DNA from: Massilia sp. NR 4-1
Lineage (GTDB): Bacteria > Pseudomonadota > Gammaproteobacteria > Burkholderiales > Burkholderiaceae_D
Assembly: GCF_001191005.1 (NCBI RefSeq)
Contig: NZ_CP012201.1
Coordinates: 2,542,001 to 2,606,000, forward strand
Direction: 5' to 3'
Length of the DNA stretch: 64,000 nucleotides
The notes under the pieces: model-generated
The model's database searches: none
What the model saw: only the letters and a program-made list of their open reading frames with translations
What the model was told of the DNA's origin: nothing
Shown here: in pieces, positions 7,880 through 16,512 of the stretch
Position numbering within the stretch: position 1 is the first letter of the stretch
Layout: each line of letters begins with the position of its first letter
Position numbers and translations under genes: made by a program

Positions 7880-8532
7880 TGAGCGAAACCGCGCAGCAGG
7901 AAGCCGAGCTGCCGCCCTACCCCGGCATCACGCTGGCCGAGGTGCGCCTGGTGCGTTCCGCGGCCGACGCGGAAGCGGCACAGGCGGCGCTGCTGGCATC
8001 GGACGTGATCGGCTTCGATACCGAATCGAAGCCGACTTTCCAGAAGGGCCAGCATTCCGACGGTCCGCATCTGATCCAGCTGGCCAGCGACGAGCTGGCC
8101 TATCTGTTCCAGGTCGGACCGCATGTGGGACCGCTGCTGCCGGCGCTCAAAGCCATTCTCGAATCCGAACAGACCATGAAGGTCGGCTTCGGCCTGTCCG
8201 ACGATATGAAGCGGGTGCGCGCCAAGCTCGGCATCGAACCGCTGAAAGTGGTCGACCTGTCGGTAGCCCTGCGCGGCGGCCAGCGCAACGACCTGGGCGC
8301 CAAAAGCGCCGTCGCCAAATTCTTCGGGCAGAAGCTGCAAAAGTCGAAGAAGATCTCCACCACCAACTGGGCCGCGCCGCGCCTCAGTGAAAAGCAAATC
8401 CTCTACGCCGCCGACGACGCCCAGGTCGCCCTGCGCGTCTTCCGCCGCTGGATCGCCAACGGCAACGTCCTGCCGCCGCAAAAGCCGCCCAAGGTGCGCC
8501 GCCCGCGCCCCCAGCCGCCCACCCAAGCCTGA
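7879..8532 (+). CDS. DEDD-family 3'-5' exonuclease (RNase D-like)
   Basis: 217 residues. The three exonuclease motifs are visible: Exo I IGFDTES (about 50), Exo II VGFGLSDD (about 110) and Exo III YAADDAQVAL (about 175), giving the Asp/Glu metal ligands and the Tyr of the DEDDy class. It lacks the HRDC domains of full RNase D, so it is a single-domain enzyme for RNA or DNA 3' ends. The start codon overlaps the stop of the ProQ-like gene by four bases. Coupling to an RNA chaperone suggests a role in RNA turnover, which is inference from context. Confidence 0.88.
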   Translation: MSETAQQEAELPPYPGITLAEVRLVRSAADAEAAQAALLASDVIGFDTESKPTFQKGQHSDGPHLIQLASDELAYLFQVGPHVGPLLPALKAILESEQTMKVGFGLSDDMKRVRAKLGIEPLKVVDLSVALRGGQRNDLGAKSAVAKFFGQKLQKSKKISTTNWAAPRLSEKQILYAADDAQVALRVFRRWIANGNVLPPQKPPKVRRPRPQPPTQA

Positions 8533-8539
8533 TGACAGT

Positions 8540-8590
8540 TGAGCCCGTGTCCGATATTGGGGCCAGAGCCCAATATCGGACACGGGCTCA
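8540..8590. repeat. 22-bp perfect palindrome between convergent genes
   Basis: Two perfect 22-base arms (8540-8561 and 8569-8590) flank a seven-base loop. The right arm includes the stop codon of the MocR-type gene. No T run follows on either side, but the stem is very stable and lies between convergent genes, so it may serve as a two-way terminator or mRNA-end stabiliser. The core GTGTCCGA/TCGGACAC recurs in degenerate form near 48474-48509, suggesting a dispersed intergenic family. Confidence 0.85.
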
Positions 8591-10003
8591 GCTTTGGAGC
8601 TGGTCGCGCGCGAGCTGGCCCAGGGTCGCGATGGCCGCCTCGTGCTCGGCGTCCCAGTGGTGGCCGTAGTTCAGGCGCAGGCAGTGATGGAAGGCGCGCT
8701 TGGCGGAGAAGATCGGCCCCGGCGCGACGCTGATGCCGTGCGCCAGCGCGCAGCGGTGCAGGACCAGGGCATCGACACCTTCGGGCAAGGCGACCCACAG
8801 GAAGTAGCCGCCTTGCGGCTGGGTAAAGCGGGTGCCGGACGGGAAGTGGCGGGCGATCGCCTGCATCATCTTTTCCTGCTGGCCGGCGAGCGCACCGCGC
8901 AGCTGGCGCAGGTGGCGGTCGTAGCCGCCCTGCCCCAGGTATTCGGCCAGCGCCAGCTGCGAGGGCATGGCGGCGGCCAGGCTGGTGGTCAGCTTCAGTC
9001 GTTCGACATTGCGCGCGAAGCGCCCCGGCGCGGCCCAGCCGACGCGGAAGCCGGGCGCCAGGCATTTGGAGAAGGAACTGCAGTGCATCACCAGTCCCTT
9101 GCTGTCGTAGCGCTTGGCGAGCGCGGGACGCTGGGCGCCGAAATACAGTTCGCCATACACATCGTCTTCGATCAACGGCACCTCGTGGCGCGCCAGCAGT
9201 TCGACCAGGGCTTGCTTCTTCTCCGGCGGCATGAGGCTGCCCAGCGGATTCTGGAAGCTGGTCATGATCCAGCAGGCCTGCGGCTTGTGCTGTTCCAGCG
9301 CTTCGGCCAGCGCGCCCAGTTCCATGCCTTCGCGCGGATGGGTCGCCACTTCCACCGCCTTCAGGCCAATGCGCTCCAGCGCCTGCAAGGCGGCATAAAA
9401 AGTGGGCGACTCCACCAGCACCGTGTCGCCGGGATGGGCCACCGCCTGCAGGCAAAGATTGAGCGCCTCCAGCGCGCCATTGGTGATGACGATTTCGTCG
9501 GCCGCCACCTGCACGCCGTCGAGCTGGTAGCGCAGCGCGATCTGGCGCCGCAGTTCGGCATTGCCGGGCGGCAGATCGGCCACCGTGCTCCAAGGGTCGA
9601 TGCGGCGCAAGGCGGCAGCGGCGGCGCGCCCCAGCTTCTCCAGCGGGAACAGCAGCGGACTGGGGAAGGCCGAACCGAAAGGCACGTTGCTGCGCTCGCG
9701 GCCCGCATCGAGCACGGAAAATACCAGTTCACTGACATCGACCACGGTCGATACGCCGTCGGGACGCGAGGCGTCCGGCTCCGGCACCAGCGGCTGGCGC
9801 TGCGCCACGTAGTAGCCGGAGCGCGGACGCGACTCGATGGCGCCGCGCGCTTCAAGCAGATAGTAGGCCTGGAATACGGTCGATGGGCTGACGCCGCGCC
9901 GTTCCTGCTGCTGGCGCACGGACGGCAGGCGCTCCCCGGGCCGCAGCACATTTTTTGCAATCATGCCGGCGATTTCATCGGCCAGCGCTTCGTAAAGCTT
10001 CAA
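8588..10003 (-). CDS. MocR-type regulator (GntR winged helix fused to aminotransferase fold)
   Basis: 471 residues from a TTG start at 10003, chosen because AGGAG stands five bases upstream and the protein then begins directly with the helix-turn-helix (KLYEALADEIAG); the frame stays open upstream but reads unconserved sequence. A GntR DNA-binding domain (about 1-70, LPSVRQQQERRGVSPSTVFQAYYLLEARG) is joined by a linker to a PLP-dependent fold type I aminotransferase domain (about 110-470) with the Schiff-base lysine in SSFSKCLAPGFRVGW. MocR proteins use PLP or an amine ligand to sense metabolites and often control a divergent neighbour; here that would be the cytochrome genes starting at 10140. 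The ligand is unknown. Confidence 0.92.
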   Translation of the reverse strand: MKLYEALADEIAGMIAKNVLRPGERLPSVRQQQERRGVSPSTVFQAYYLLEARGAIESRPRSGYYVAQRQPLVPEPDASRPDGVSTVVDVSELVFSVLDAGRERSNVPFGSAFPSPLLFPLEKLGRAAAAALRRIDPWSTVADLPPGNAELRRQIALRYQLDGVQVAADEIVITNGALEALNLCLQAVAHPGDTVLVESPTFYAALQALERIGLKAVEVATHPREGMELGALAEALEQHKPQACWIMTSFQNPLGSLMPPEKKQALVELLARHEVPLIEDDVYGELYFGAQRPALAKRYDSKGLVMHCSSFSKCLAPGFRVGWAAPGRFARNVERLKLTTSLAAAMPSQLALAEYLGQGGYDRHLRQLRGALAGQQEKMMQAIARHFPSGTRFTQPQGGYFLWVALPEGVDALVLHRCALAHGISVAPGPIFSAKRAFHHCLRLNYGHHWDAEHEAAIATLGQLARDQLQS

Positions 10004-10139
10004 CTCGTCTCCTGGTCGAGGATTGCAAACTGATCCCCTGTTTCTATTGCCCTTCTGATCCTGTTCTTCTTCGGCGGCGGAGTATATCCTGTCCCTTTTA
10101 CCGTACAAACGCCCAATTTTAAGCAAAACGGTTCTCTTT

Positions 10140-10847
10140 ATGCCAATTCTTTCGTTTTCGCTGCGGAACAGCGCCATTGCGGCGCTGGCTGCCGCCTTGC
10201 CGCTGCTGGCCGCCGCCGCGCCGGCGGCCTTGCCGGACACGCTGGAACAACGCGTGGCGGCCTGCGTCGCCTGCCACAAGGCCAAAGAACAGAGCGATGC
10301 CTTCTTCCCGCGCATCGCCGGCAAACCGGCCGGCTATCTGTATAACCAGCTGCTTAATTTCCGCGACGGCCGGCGCCAGTACCCGATGATGACGTATATG
10401 GTGGAACAGCTGCCGGACGCCTATCTGCGCGAGATCGCCGACTACTTCGCCGGGCAGCATCCGCCCTACCCGGCGGCGCAGAACAGCGGTGCCACCCAGT
10501 CCCAGCTCGAACGGGGACGCAGCCTGGCGCTGCAGGGCGATGCCGGCAAAAAGATTCCGGCCTGCGTGGCCTGTCATGGCGAGAAGCTGACCGGCGTGGC
10601 GCCCGCCATCCCCGGCCTGGTCGGCCTGCCGCGCGACTATATCAATTCCCAGTTCGGCGCCTGGAAGAACCAGAAGCGCAAGGCGCATGCGCCGGACTGC
10701 ATGGCCGACGTGGCCGGCCGCCTGAGCGAAGCCGATGTGGCGGCCGTCTCCAGCTGGCTCGCGACCCAGGTGGCCGATGCCGGCGACCGCCCCGCCACCA
10801 CCCACGCCAAGCCGCTGCCGCTGAAATGCGGCGGCGTGCCGCAATAA
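10140..10847 (+). CDS. Periplasmic diheme cytochrome c (c4-like)
   Basis: 235 residues with a Sec signal peptide (about 1-30, cleavage near AAAAP). Two class I heme-binding motifs, both CVACH (near residues 41 and 141), each with downstream methionine candidates, give a c4-type diheme protein made of two similar lobes. Such proteins shuttle electrons in the periplasm between dehydrogenases or bc1 and terminal oxidases. There is no clear Shine-Dalgarno sequence before the ATG. The next gene, a triheme cytochrome, starts 11 bases downstream, so the two form an operon divergent from the MocR regulator. Confidence 0.88.
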   Translation: MPILSFSLRNSAIAALAAALPLLAAAAPAALPDTLEQRVAACVACHKAKEQSDAFFPRIAGKPAGYLYNQLLNFRDGRRQYPMMTYMVEQLPDAYLREIADYFAGQHPPYPAAQNSGATQSQLERGRSLALQGDAGKKIPACVACHGEKLTGVAPAIPGLVGLPRDYINSQFGAWKNQKRKAHAPDCMADVAGRLSEADVAAVSSWLATQVADAGDRPATTHAKPLPLKCGGVPQ

Positions 10848-10858
10848 GGGGCGCCGCG

Positions 10859-12142
10859 ATGAAAAAGAAGATCCTCACCCTGTTCGCCGCCCTGCTGCTC
10901 CTGCTGGCTGCCGCCGCGCTGTGGCTGTGGCCCAAGGACGATTCGGGCGCGCCAGCCAGCGCCGCCTTCCAGTCCCTGCCGGCGGCCGAGAAAGTGGCGC
11001 GCGGCGCCTATCTGGCCAAGGCCGGCGACTGCATGGCCTGCCACACCACGCGCGGCGGCGTCGCCTTTGCCGGCGGCCGTGCGCTGCAAACCCCGTTCGG
11101 CAATGTGATCGCGCCGAATATCACGTCGGACAAGGAAAACGGCATCGGCAGCTGGAGCGCCGACGATTTCTGGAACGCCCTGCACAACGGCAAATCGAAA
11201 AATGGCCGCCTGCTCTATCCGGCCTTCCCCTATACCGACTATACCAAGGTCACGCGCGACGATTCCGACGCGCTGTATGCCTACTTCCAGACCGTGCCCG
11301 CCCACCCGCAGGCCAACCGTCCGCACGAGCTGCGCTTCCCTTACAACCAGCAGCTCACGCTGGCGGTGTGGCGCGCCATGTACTTCAAGCCTGCCGTCTA
11401 CCAGCCGGACAACAGCAAGCCGGCCGAGTGGAACCGCGGCGCCTATCTGGTGCAGGGCCTGGGCCATTGCATCGCCTGCCACAGCACGCGCAATGCCTTG
11501 GGCGCCAGCGAGGGCGGCCTGAATGGCGGCATGATCCCGGTGCTGGGCTGGTATGCGCCTTCGCTGAACTCCGACCGCGAAGCGGGCCTGGGCAATTGGC
11601 AGACGCCGCATATCGAACAGTTGCTGAAAACCGGCATCTCGCCGCGCGCCACCGTGTTCGGCCCGATGGCCGAGGTGGTGCGCCAAAGCCTGCAGCATCT
11701 GAACGACGCCGATATCGGCGCCATGGCCCTGTATCTGAAGTCGCTACCGGCGCCGGACGGCAAGCCCGAACCCTATGAGCGCGAGAAGAGCAGCGAAGCC
11801 GCCGCCTTCCTGGCGGCGGGCGCGAAGATCTACAAATCGCAGTGCATGGACTGCCATGGCGAAAACGGCGAAGGCATCCCGCCCGCCTATCCGCCGCTGG
11901 CCGGCAACCGCGCGCTGACCATGGACGAAGCGGTCAATCCCATCCGCATCGTGCTGAATGGCGGCTTCCCGCCCGGCACGGCGGGCAATCCCCGCCCTTA
12001 CGGCATGCCGCCGTTCAGCCATGCGCTGAACGATGTGGAGGTGGCGGCCGTGGTGTCCTATCTGCGCAGCGCCTGGGGCAATAATGCGCGGCCGGTGAGC
12101 AGCGTCGAGGTGAACCGCTACCGCAATGTGCCGCTGGAATAG
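10859..12142 (+). CDS. Triheme cytochrome c, alcohol/gluconate dehydrogenase subunit type
   Basis: 427 residues from the ATG at 10859, chosen for the AAGGGG ribosome binding site and the signal anchor KKKILTLFAALLLLLA. Three heme motifs are seen: CMACH (about 60), CIACH (about 210) and CMDCH (about 336). The layout matches the cytochrome subunit of membrane-bound alcohol, aldehyde or gluconate dehydrogenases, which pass electrons to ubiquinone. The catalytic subunit is not adjacent; a GMC oxidoreductase with a small Tat subunit is encoded at 42799-45032 and could be a partner, but this is inference. Expression is probably linked to the upstream diheme cytochrome. Confidence 0.87.
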   Translation: MKKKILTLFAALLLLLAAAALWLWPKDDSGAPASAAFQSLPAAEKVARGAYLAKAGDCMACHTTRGGVAFAGGRALQTPFGNVIAPNITSDKENGIGSWSADDFWNALHNGKSKNGRLLYPAFPYTDYTKVTRDDSDALYAYFQTVPAHPQANRPHELRFPYNQQLTLAVWRAMYFKPAVYQPDNSKPAEWNRGAYLVQGLGHCIACHSTRNALGASEGGLNGGMIPVLGWYAPSLNSDREAGLGNWQTPHIEQLLKTGISPRATVFGPMAEVVRQSLQHLNDADIGAMALYLKSLPAPDGKPEPYEREKSSEAAAFLAAGAKIYKSQCMDCHGENGEGIPPAYPPLAGNRALTMDEAVNPIRIVLNGGFPPGTAGNPRPYGMPPFSHALNDVEVAAVVSYLRSAWGNNARPVSSVEVNRYRNVPLE

Positions 12143-12227
12143 TCTTTTCAGGCTAGCGATTTAAAAGCCAAAACGTAGCGGCTTGCGCGTAGAATGAAAG
12201 CAGGTCACGCCCACGCCGCTTACGATT

Positions 12228-12914
12228 ATGCCAATCATATTACGCAGTGTTTTGCCCGTCCTGCTGGGCCTTGCCGCCAGCGGCGCGGCGCAAGCGCAGA
12301 GCTTCGAAGCCCGCTGCGCCAGCGAGCTGCAGTCCCGCTTCCAGGTGACGTCTTCCAGCGCCGGCTATGCGGTGGACAATACCGTCGCCACCAAGGTGCT
12401 GCATAACCGCGCCGTGCACAATAGCGCCGGCGACATGATGCTGGGCCTGACCTCGGCCACCTCCCGCATCGAAGTCGGCATCGATGGCCACGTGCTGCAA
12501 GACCCGGGCAGCGGCCGCGAATGCCTGGCGCCGCAGATCAGCGTCGATCTGCGCTACCTTCCCCTGCAAGTGTATGTGGCGCGCGAGTTTTCGCCGTCCG
12601 GCTGCCCTTACCGCGCCGTGCTCGATCACGAAATGGAACACGTCAATCTCTATCTGCAGCACCTGCCCAAGGTGGCGGGACTGGTGCGGCAAGAGCTGGA
12701 AAAGCGCTACCGCGGCGCGCCGCTGTATGCGGCCAGCGGCGCGGGCCTGGACGCCTTGGCCGACCAGGTCGACGCCTGGCTTTGGCCCATGATCAAGAGC
12801 GAGATGCAGCGCGTCGAAATCTATCAGCAGGCCTTCGACAGCGACGAGGAATCGTTCCGCCTCAGTTCCGCATGCCGGGGAGAACTGGGCCTCAACCTGC
12901 GCTCGCGCTACTGA
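12228..12914 (+). CDS. Secreted HExxH protein of unknown function
   Basis: 228 residues with a signal peptide (about 1-24, GAAQAQ). The motif DHEMEHVNLY (near residue 136) fits the HExxH zinc signature of metallopeptidases, but I see no clear third ligand and do not recognise the family. Four or more cysteines suggest periplasmic disulfides. The ribosome binding site is weak. It follows the cytochrome operon by 85 bases. It may be an uncharacterised metalloprotease-like periplasmic protein; function cannot be assigned from sequence alone. Confidence 0.72.
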   Translation: MPIILRSVLPVLLGLAASGAAQAQSFEARCASELQSRFQVTSSSAGYAVDNTVATKVLHNRAVHNSAGDMMLGLTSATSRIEVGIDGHVLQDPGSGRECLAPQISVDLRYLPLQVYVAREFSPSGCPYRAVLDHEMEHVNLYLQHLPKVAGLVRQELEKRYRGAPLYAASGAGLDALADQVDAWLWPMIKSEMQRVEIYQQAFDSDEESFRLSSACRGELGLNLRSRY

Positions 12915-12926
12915 AGGCAGCCCGCT

Positions 12927-13562
12927 TCAGCGCGGGTATTCGAAGCCGGTGCGCAAATCCATCGGGAAGCAGCGTCCGCCCTGGCTGACGGTCAGGCGCT
13001 GCGGCGGCTCCTCGCCGGCCAGCGCGCCCGGTTTGACCATCAGGCCTTCGCCCTTGCGCATCAGCGCGTCGCAGCGCTCGTACACATTCGGGCAGCCCGT
13101 GCCGGCCAGCAGCGCCTGCACGATGGGCACCTTCCACGCATCCACCGCGCCCGACTGGAACTGGCAGATCAGATAGCCGTCCTTGCCGCCGTAGCTGTGC
13201 ACCAGCAGGCCGGACAAGCCGTCCGCGTCGCCATCGACCAGTTGCACCAGTTCCTGCGGCGCGGCCTGGGCCAGGGCCGGCGCGCGTTTTTCCAGCGCGG
13301 CCTTGACGCGGCGCTTCATCATCGCGTGATCGACCGGCTCGTCCTCGCGCAGCGTCCAGATGCGGGCGGCGATCTGCGACTTGGCGCTGTAGCCGGCGCG
13401 CGCCAGAAAGCGCCGCGCCGACGATTGCACGATGGCAGTCGCCCCGGCCTTCATTTTTTCCTGGGGACGGCCTTCGAGCTTCTCGATGGCCGATTGGTAG
13501 ATCCAGGGCGAACCGGCGAGTATGCCCGCTTCCTTGCCCTGTTTGATGGTGATGATAAGCAT
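12927..13562 (-). pseudogene. Truncated RlmI-like rRNA methyltransferase (PUA half only)
   Basis: 211 residues from the ATG at 13562 (AGG six bases upstream). The N-terminus is a PUA RNA-binding domain (ITIKQGKEAGILAGSPWIYQ) followed by the RlmI linker domain (QLVDGDADGLSGLLVHSYGG, YERCDALMRKGEGL). Full RlmI has about 396 residues and continues with a Rossmann SAM-binding catalytic domain after a TGFYLDQR-like segment. Here the frame stops right at that point (RTGFEYPR, stop), and the DNA beyond belongs to the convergent HExxH gene. It therefore lacks SAM and catalytic motifs. It may be a decayed gene or a retained RNA-binding fragment. Confidence 0.75.
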
Positions 13563-13773
13563 GTGCATCCTGTCAGAGGTGGCCGCAAAAGCGAGCGGCC
13601 AATCCAGCATCTTACAGGATCGCCGCCCGGCCGCGCCAGCGCGGCGGCCCAGCCCAGTCCCGCCTGCCGGCATTCTATTCCCGCCCGCGCGCAGTTTGTC
13701 GCAAGGCGGCGGTCCTCGACGCGGGGCTGAAATACTATCTGCCCATACCGATCACAAACCCAAGGAGGAGACC

Positions 13774-14556
13774 ATGCTTGAACTGAAAACCATCCCGGCC
13801 GCCGCGCGCGGCATTGTGCTCGCCGCCGGCCTGCTGGCCGCCGCCGCGCCGTTGAGCCAGGCCGTGGCCGGTCCCGGCAACTGGTTCCGCGGCGAGCGTG
13901 TGCAGGGCAGCGGCAAGATCGTCAAGCAGAGCCGCGAACCGGGCCACTTCAGCGGCGTCGGCCTGGGCATCGGCGGCAACGTCGAAGTCCGCGTCGGCAA
14001 TAGCGAAAGCGTGACGATCGAGACCGACGAAAATATCCTGCCGCTGATCGAAACCGTGGTCGAAAACGGCACGCTGAAAATCCGCCCGATGAAGAAGGAT
14101 ACCTCCTTCGATACGCGCAATCTGCGCATCGTGGTGCAGGCGCGCGCGCTGGAAAAAGTCTCGGTCGGCGGCTCCGGCAATGTCGAGGTGAACGGCATGC
14201 GCGGCGAACGCCTGCAATTCGACGTCGGCGGTTCCGGCAATATCAATGTGCGCGGCCTGGAAGGCGCATCGGTGGCGGTTTCGCTGGGCGGCAGCGGCAG
14301 CCTGAAAGCCAGCGGCACAGCGGAGAATCTGAACGTCTCGATCGGCGGCTCGGGCAAGGTGGCGCTCGGCCAGCTGCAGGCGCGCAATGTGGTGGTCAGC
14401 ATCGGCGGTTCGGGCGAGGCCACCGTGTGGGCCAAGGAATCGCTGAACACCAGCGTGGCCGGTTCGGGCGACGTTTCCTATTACGGCGATCCGCGCGTGA
14501 ACAAGAACGTGACGGGTTCGGGCTCGGTGCGCCGTGCCGGCGGCGCGCCGCAGTAA
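13774..14556 (+). CDS. GIN-domain (DUF2807) exported beta-helix protein
   Basis: 260 residues from the ATG at 13774 with an AAGGAGGAG ribosome binding site. A signal peptide (about 1-32) precedes a putative auto-transporter adhesin, head GIN domain (about 50-255). It contains at least five repeats of a short turn G-G-S-G-(N/S/K/E) about 19-20 residues apart (VGGSGN, LGGSGS, IGGSGK, IGGSGE, VAGSGD), the rungs of a right-handed beta-helix. Such proteins are secreted or periplasmic and poorly characterised; some are linked to cell-surface adhesion. No export partner is adjacent. Confidence 0.85.
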   Translation: MLELKTIPAAARGIVLAAGLLAAAAPLSQAVAGPGNWFRGERVQGSGKIVKQSREPGHFSGVGLGIGGNVEVRVGNSESVTIETDENILPLIETVVENGTLKIRPMKKDTSFDTRNLRIVVQARALEKVSVGGSGNVEVNGMRGERLQFDVGGSGNINVRGLEGASVAVSLGGSGSLKASGTAENLNVSIGGSGKVALGQLQARNVVVSIGGSGEATVWAKESLNTSVAGSGDVSYYGDPRVNKNVTGSGSVRRAGGAPQ

Positions 14557-14572
14557 TCGCAACGGCGGGCGG

Positions 14573-14602
14573 ATAAAAAACTGCCCGGTGGGGACCGGGC
14601 AG
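14573..14602 (-). terminator. Intrinsic terminator downstream of the copper chaperone gene
   Basis: Arms CTGCCCGGT (14581-14589) and ACCGGGCAG (14594-14602) with a four-base loop, followed on the minus strand by six T (14580-14575). It ends the DUF2946/PCu(A)C transcript and may also stop readthrough from the convergent GIN-domain gene. Confidence 0.82.
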
Positions 14603-14745
14603 GTAAAGGGATGAAAATGAGAAGGTGAAGAAAGGTACTGCTGTTACACCGATACCCGCGGCCAGCGCCGGCGCATGGCCGTAGGGTGAGCACTGCCGCC
14701 GCCGCGGCGCGGCGGGCGTCAATGCCGATTAATACGGGGGGCGGC

Positions 14746-15204
14746 TTAGTGGCCGGCGTGGGCGCGCGCAGGCGGGCTGTAATTGATCGGCTTGACCGGT
14801 ACTTGCACTTCCACGGTCTCGCGCTTCTTGTCCTTCTTCTCGAAGGTCAGTTTCAAAGGCACGGTATCGCCTTCTTTCAGCTGGCGTTTCAGCTGCATCA
14901 GCATGACGTGATAGCTGCCCGGCTTGAGTTCGACCGTCTTGCCGGCCGGCAGATCGATGCCATCGACCTCGGACATCTTCATCACATTGTTTTCCATCGA
15001 CATCTGGTGCAACTCGGCATTCGCGACCGTGGTTTCCACGCCGACCAGGCGCGCATCCTGCGCCGATTGCAGCTGCATGAAGGCGCCGCTGGCTTTAGCG
15101 GCGGGAACGGTGGCGCGCGCCCAGCTTTCGCTGACGGTGACTTGGGCCATGGCCGAGGCGGCGAACGCCATCGAAATGGCGCATGCAAAGAATTGCTTTT
15201 TCAT
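14746..15204 (-). CDS. PCu(A)C-type periplasmic copper chaperone
   Basis: 152 residues with a signal peptide (1-20, ASAMA). The copper(I) site is visible as a His/Met-rich pattern: ELHQMSMENNVMKM (about 65-78) followed by YHVMLM about 20 residues later, matching the H(M)X10MX21HXM motif of the family. A His at the C-terminus (ARAHAGH) may add metal binding. PCu(A)C proteins deliver copper to the CuA site of cytochrome c oxidase. It lies 39 bases downstream of a DUF2946 gene on the same strand, an association common in copper loci, and ends before a clear terminator. Confidence 0.92.
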   Translation of the reverse strand: MKKQFFACAISMAFAASAMAQVTVSESWARATVPAAKASGAFMQLQSAQDARLVGVETTVANAELHQMSMENNVMKMSEVDGIDLPAGKTVELKPGSYHVMLMQLKRQLKEGDTVPLKLTFEKKDKKRETVEVQVPVKPINYSPPARAHAGH

Positions 15205-15243
15205 TCAAAACTCCTGATTGGTGTGGGAAGAACAACTACATCA

Positions 15244-15675
15244 TCACACAATGGCAGGAGGACCGCGCGGGATTGAGGCACGCCAGCCTTGCAGCGGCAC
15301 AGGCGCGCGGTACAACATGAAGGGAAGAAGACGGTTGCCGTCGAGTTCAGCCAGCACGGGCCGTTCGGCGGGAGGCGGAGCGAAGGAGGCGGCATGCGTC
15401 AGGCAGTAGCCGCAGTCCTCCATGGCCATTCTTTCAGTCTGGACCGGGGCCGGCTTTTGCGGTTTGCTGCGGTCGGTCAGCGCCAGGAAGGTGGCGTAAT
15501 CGAGTTCGCCGCTGCCGCTCAGGCGCCGGCCGTCATTCAGACAGATTTCCCAGCTGCGCTGCTTGCCCTTGCACAGGGAAAGCGCATGCGAGATCGACGG
15601 GGCGAGCGCGTTCAGCAGGATTGCGAAGCACGAGAGCCAGAGAGCACGGCGCCACATTGTCGAATGTCGATACAT
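15244..15675 (-). CDS. DUF2946 family protein
   Basis: 143 residues from the ATG at 15675. A basic N-terminus and hydrophobic segment (about 8-30, RALWLSCFAILLNALAPSISHAL) act as signal or anchor, and the family motif DCGYCLTHAASF (about 88-99) follows, with a hydrophobic C-terminus. The Cys-x-x-Cys plus His pattern suggests metal handling. DUF2946 genes often sit with copper transport or PCu(A)C genes, as here. The molecular function is not known; a role in copper supply is inferred from context. Confidence 0.78.
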   Translation of the reverse strand: MYRHSTMWRRALWLSCFAILLNALAPSISHALSLCKGKQRSWEICLNDGRRLSGSGELDYATFLALTDRSKPQKPAPVQTERMAMEDCGYCLTHAASFAPPPAERPVLAELDGNRLLPFMLYRAPVPLQGWRASIPRGPPAIV

Positions 15676-15762
15676 GGGCCGATTATAGCCCAGGGTTTTT
15701 GCGCGCGCGGCCCGCATTTCCCCCTCATATCAAGAAAATGAAAAAAAGATTGGACGGGAGCG

Positions 15763-16512
15763 CTATGGCCGATCGAGCTGCCCGGCCAGCAGGCGCGCAG
15801 CCTGCCAGCGCCGCGCCGGCGCCGGATGGGCAAAGCTGTCCAGATACGGCGCGTAGCTGTTGCGGCTCAGCTTATGGAAATAGCGCGCCAGCTTGGCAGC
15901 GGGCCAGCCGGCGCGCCAGGCCAGCTGCAAGCCTTCGCGGTCGGCCTCCTCTTCCTGCTGCAGGTTCAAGGGCGCGAGCCGGCGCATCAGCGCCTGGTCG
16001 TGGTCGACCGCGTGTTCCAGTTCGGCGAAGGGGCGCGCAGCCCATTGCGGATCGAGGCGCATGGCCTGTTCGAATTCGCGCAAATTGTGCAGCAGTACGG
16101 CGTGGGCGATTTCATGCGCCAGCAGCATGGCCAGTTCGGCATCGTTCAATTCCAGGCGGCGCGTGAATTCGCGGCTGAGCAGCAGCTTGCCGCCGGCCAT
16201 GGCAAAGGCGTTTTCATCGCCGTCGGGCGTGGTATGCCATTCCCAGGACCAGGCGGCGCTGACGGGATAGTCGCGCGCAGCCTGTGCCAGCAAGGGCAGC
16301 AGGATGCGTTCGACGCGGGCATGGAAGGCGGGATCGGCATCGAGGCTGTGGGCGCGCCGCAGTTCCTCGATGCGCTCGCGGTACAGGCGGGCGGCGCCCT
16401 GCTCCACTTGCGCCTGGTCGAGGGCCGGGGCGGGCAGCGGCGCGCACAGGATGCACCACAGGGCAAGCAGGCGGGCCAGGGATGGAAGCTTGTCCATGGC
16501 CCGCCGCCGCAT
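15763..16512 (-). CDS. M48-family secreted zinc metallopeptidase
   Basis: 249 residues from the ATG at 16512, which overlaps the stop of the upstream yaeQ gene (TGATG); an ATG at 16497 is an alternative. A signal peptide (about 8-28) ends near PAPA. The zinc site is HEIAHAVLLH (near residue 135) with the third ligand in EEEADREGLQLA, as in BepA/LoiP-like M48 peptidases that act on outer-membrane or periplasmic proteins. No TPR region is present. It is the last gene of a purU-yaeQ-M48 group on the minus strand. Confidence 0.87.
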   Translation of the reverse strand: MRRRAMDKLPSLARLLALWCILCAPLPAPALDQAQVEQGAARLYRERIEELRRAHSLDADPAFHARVERILLPLLAQAARDYPVSAAWSWEWHTTPDGDENAFAMAGGKLLLSREFTRRLELNDAELAMLLAHEIAHAVLLHNLREFEQAMRLDPQWAARPFAELEHAVDHDQALMRRLAPLNLQQEEEADREGLQLAWRAGWPAAKLARYFHKLSRNSYAPYLDSFAHPAPARRWQAARLLAGQLDRP

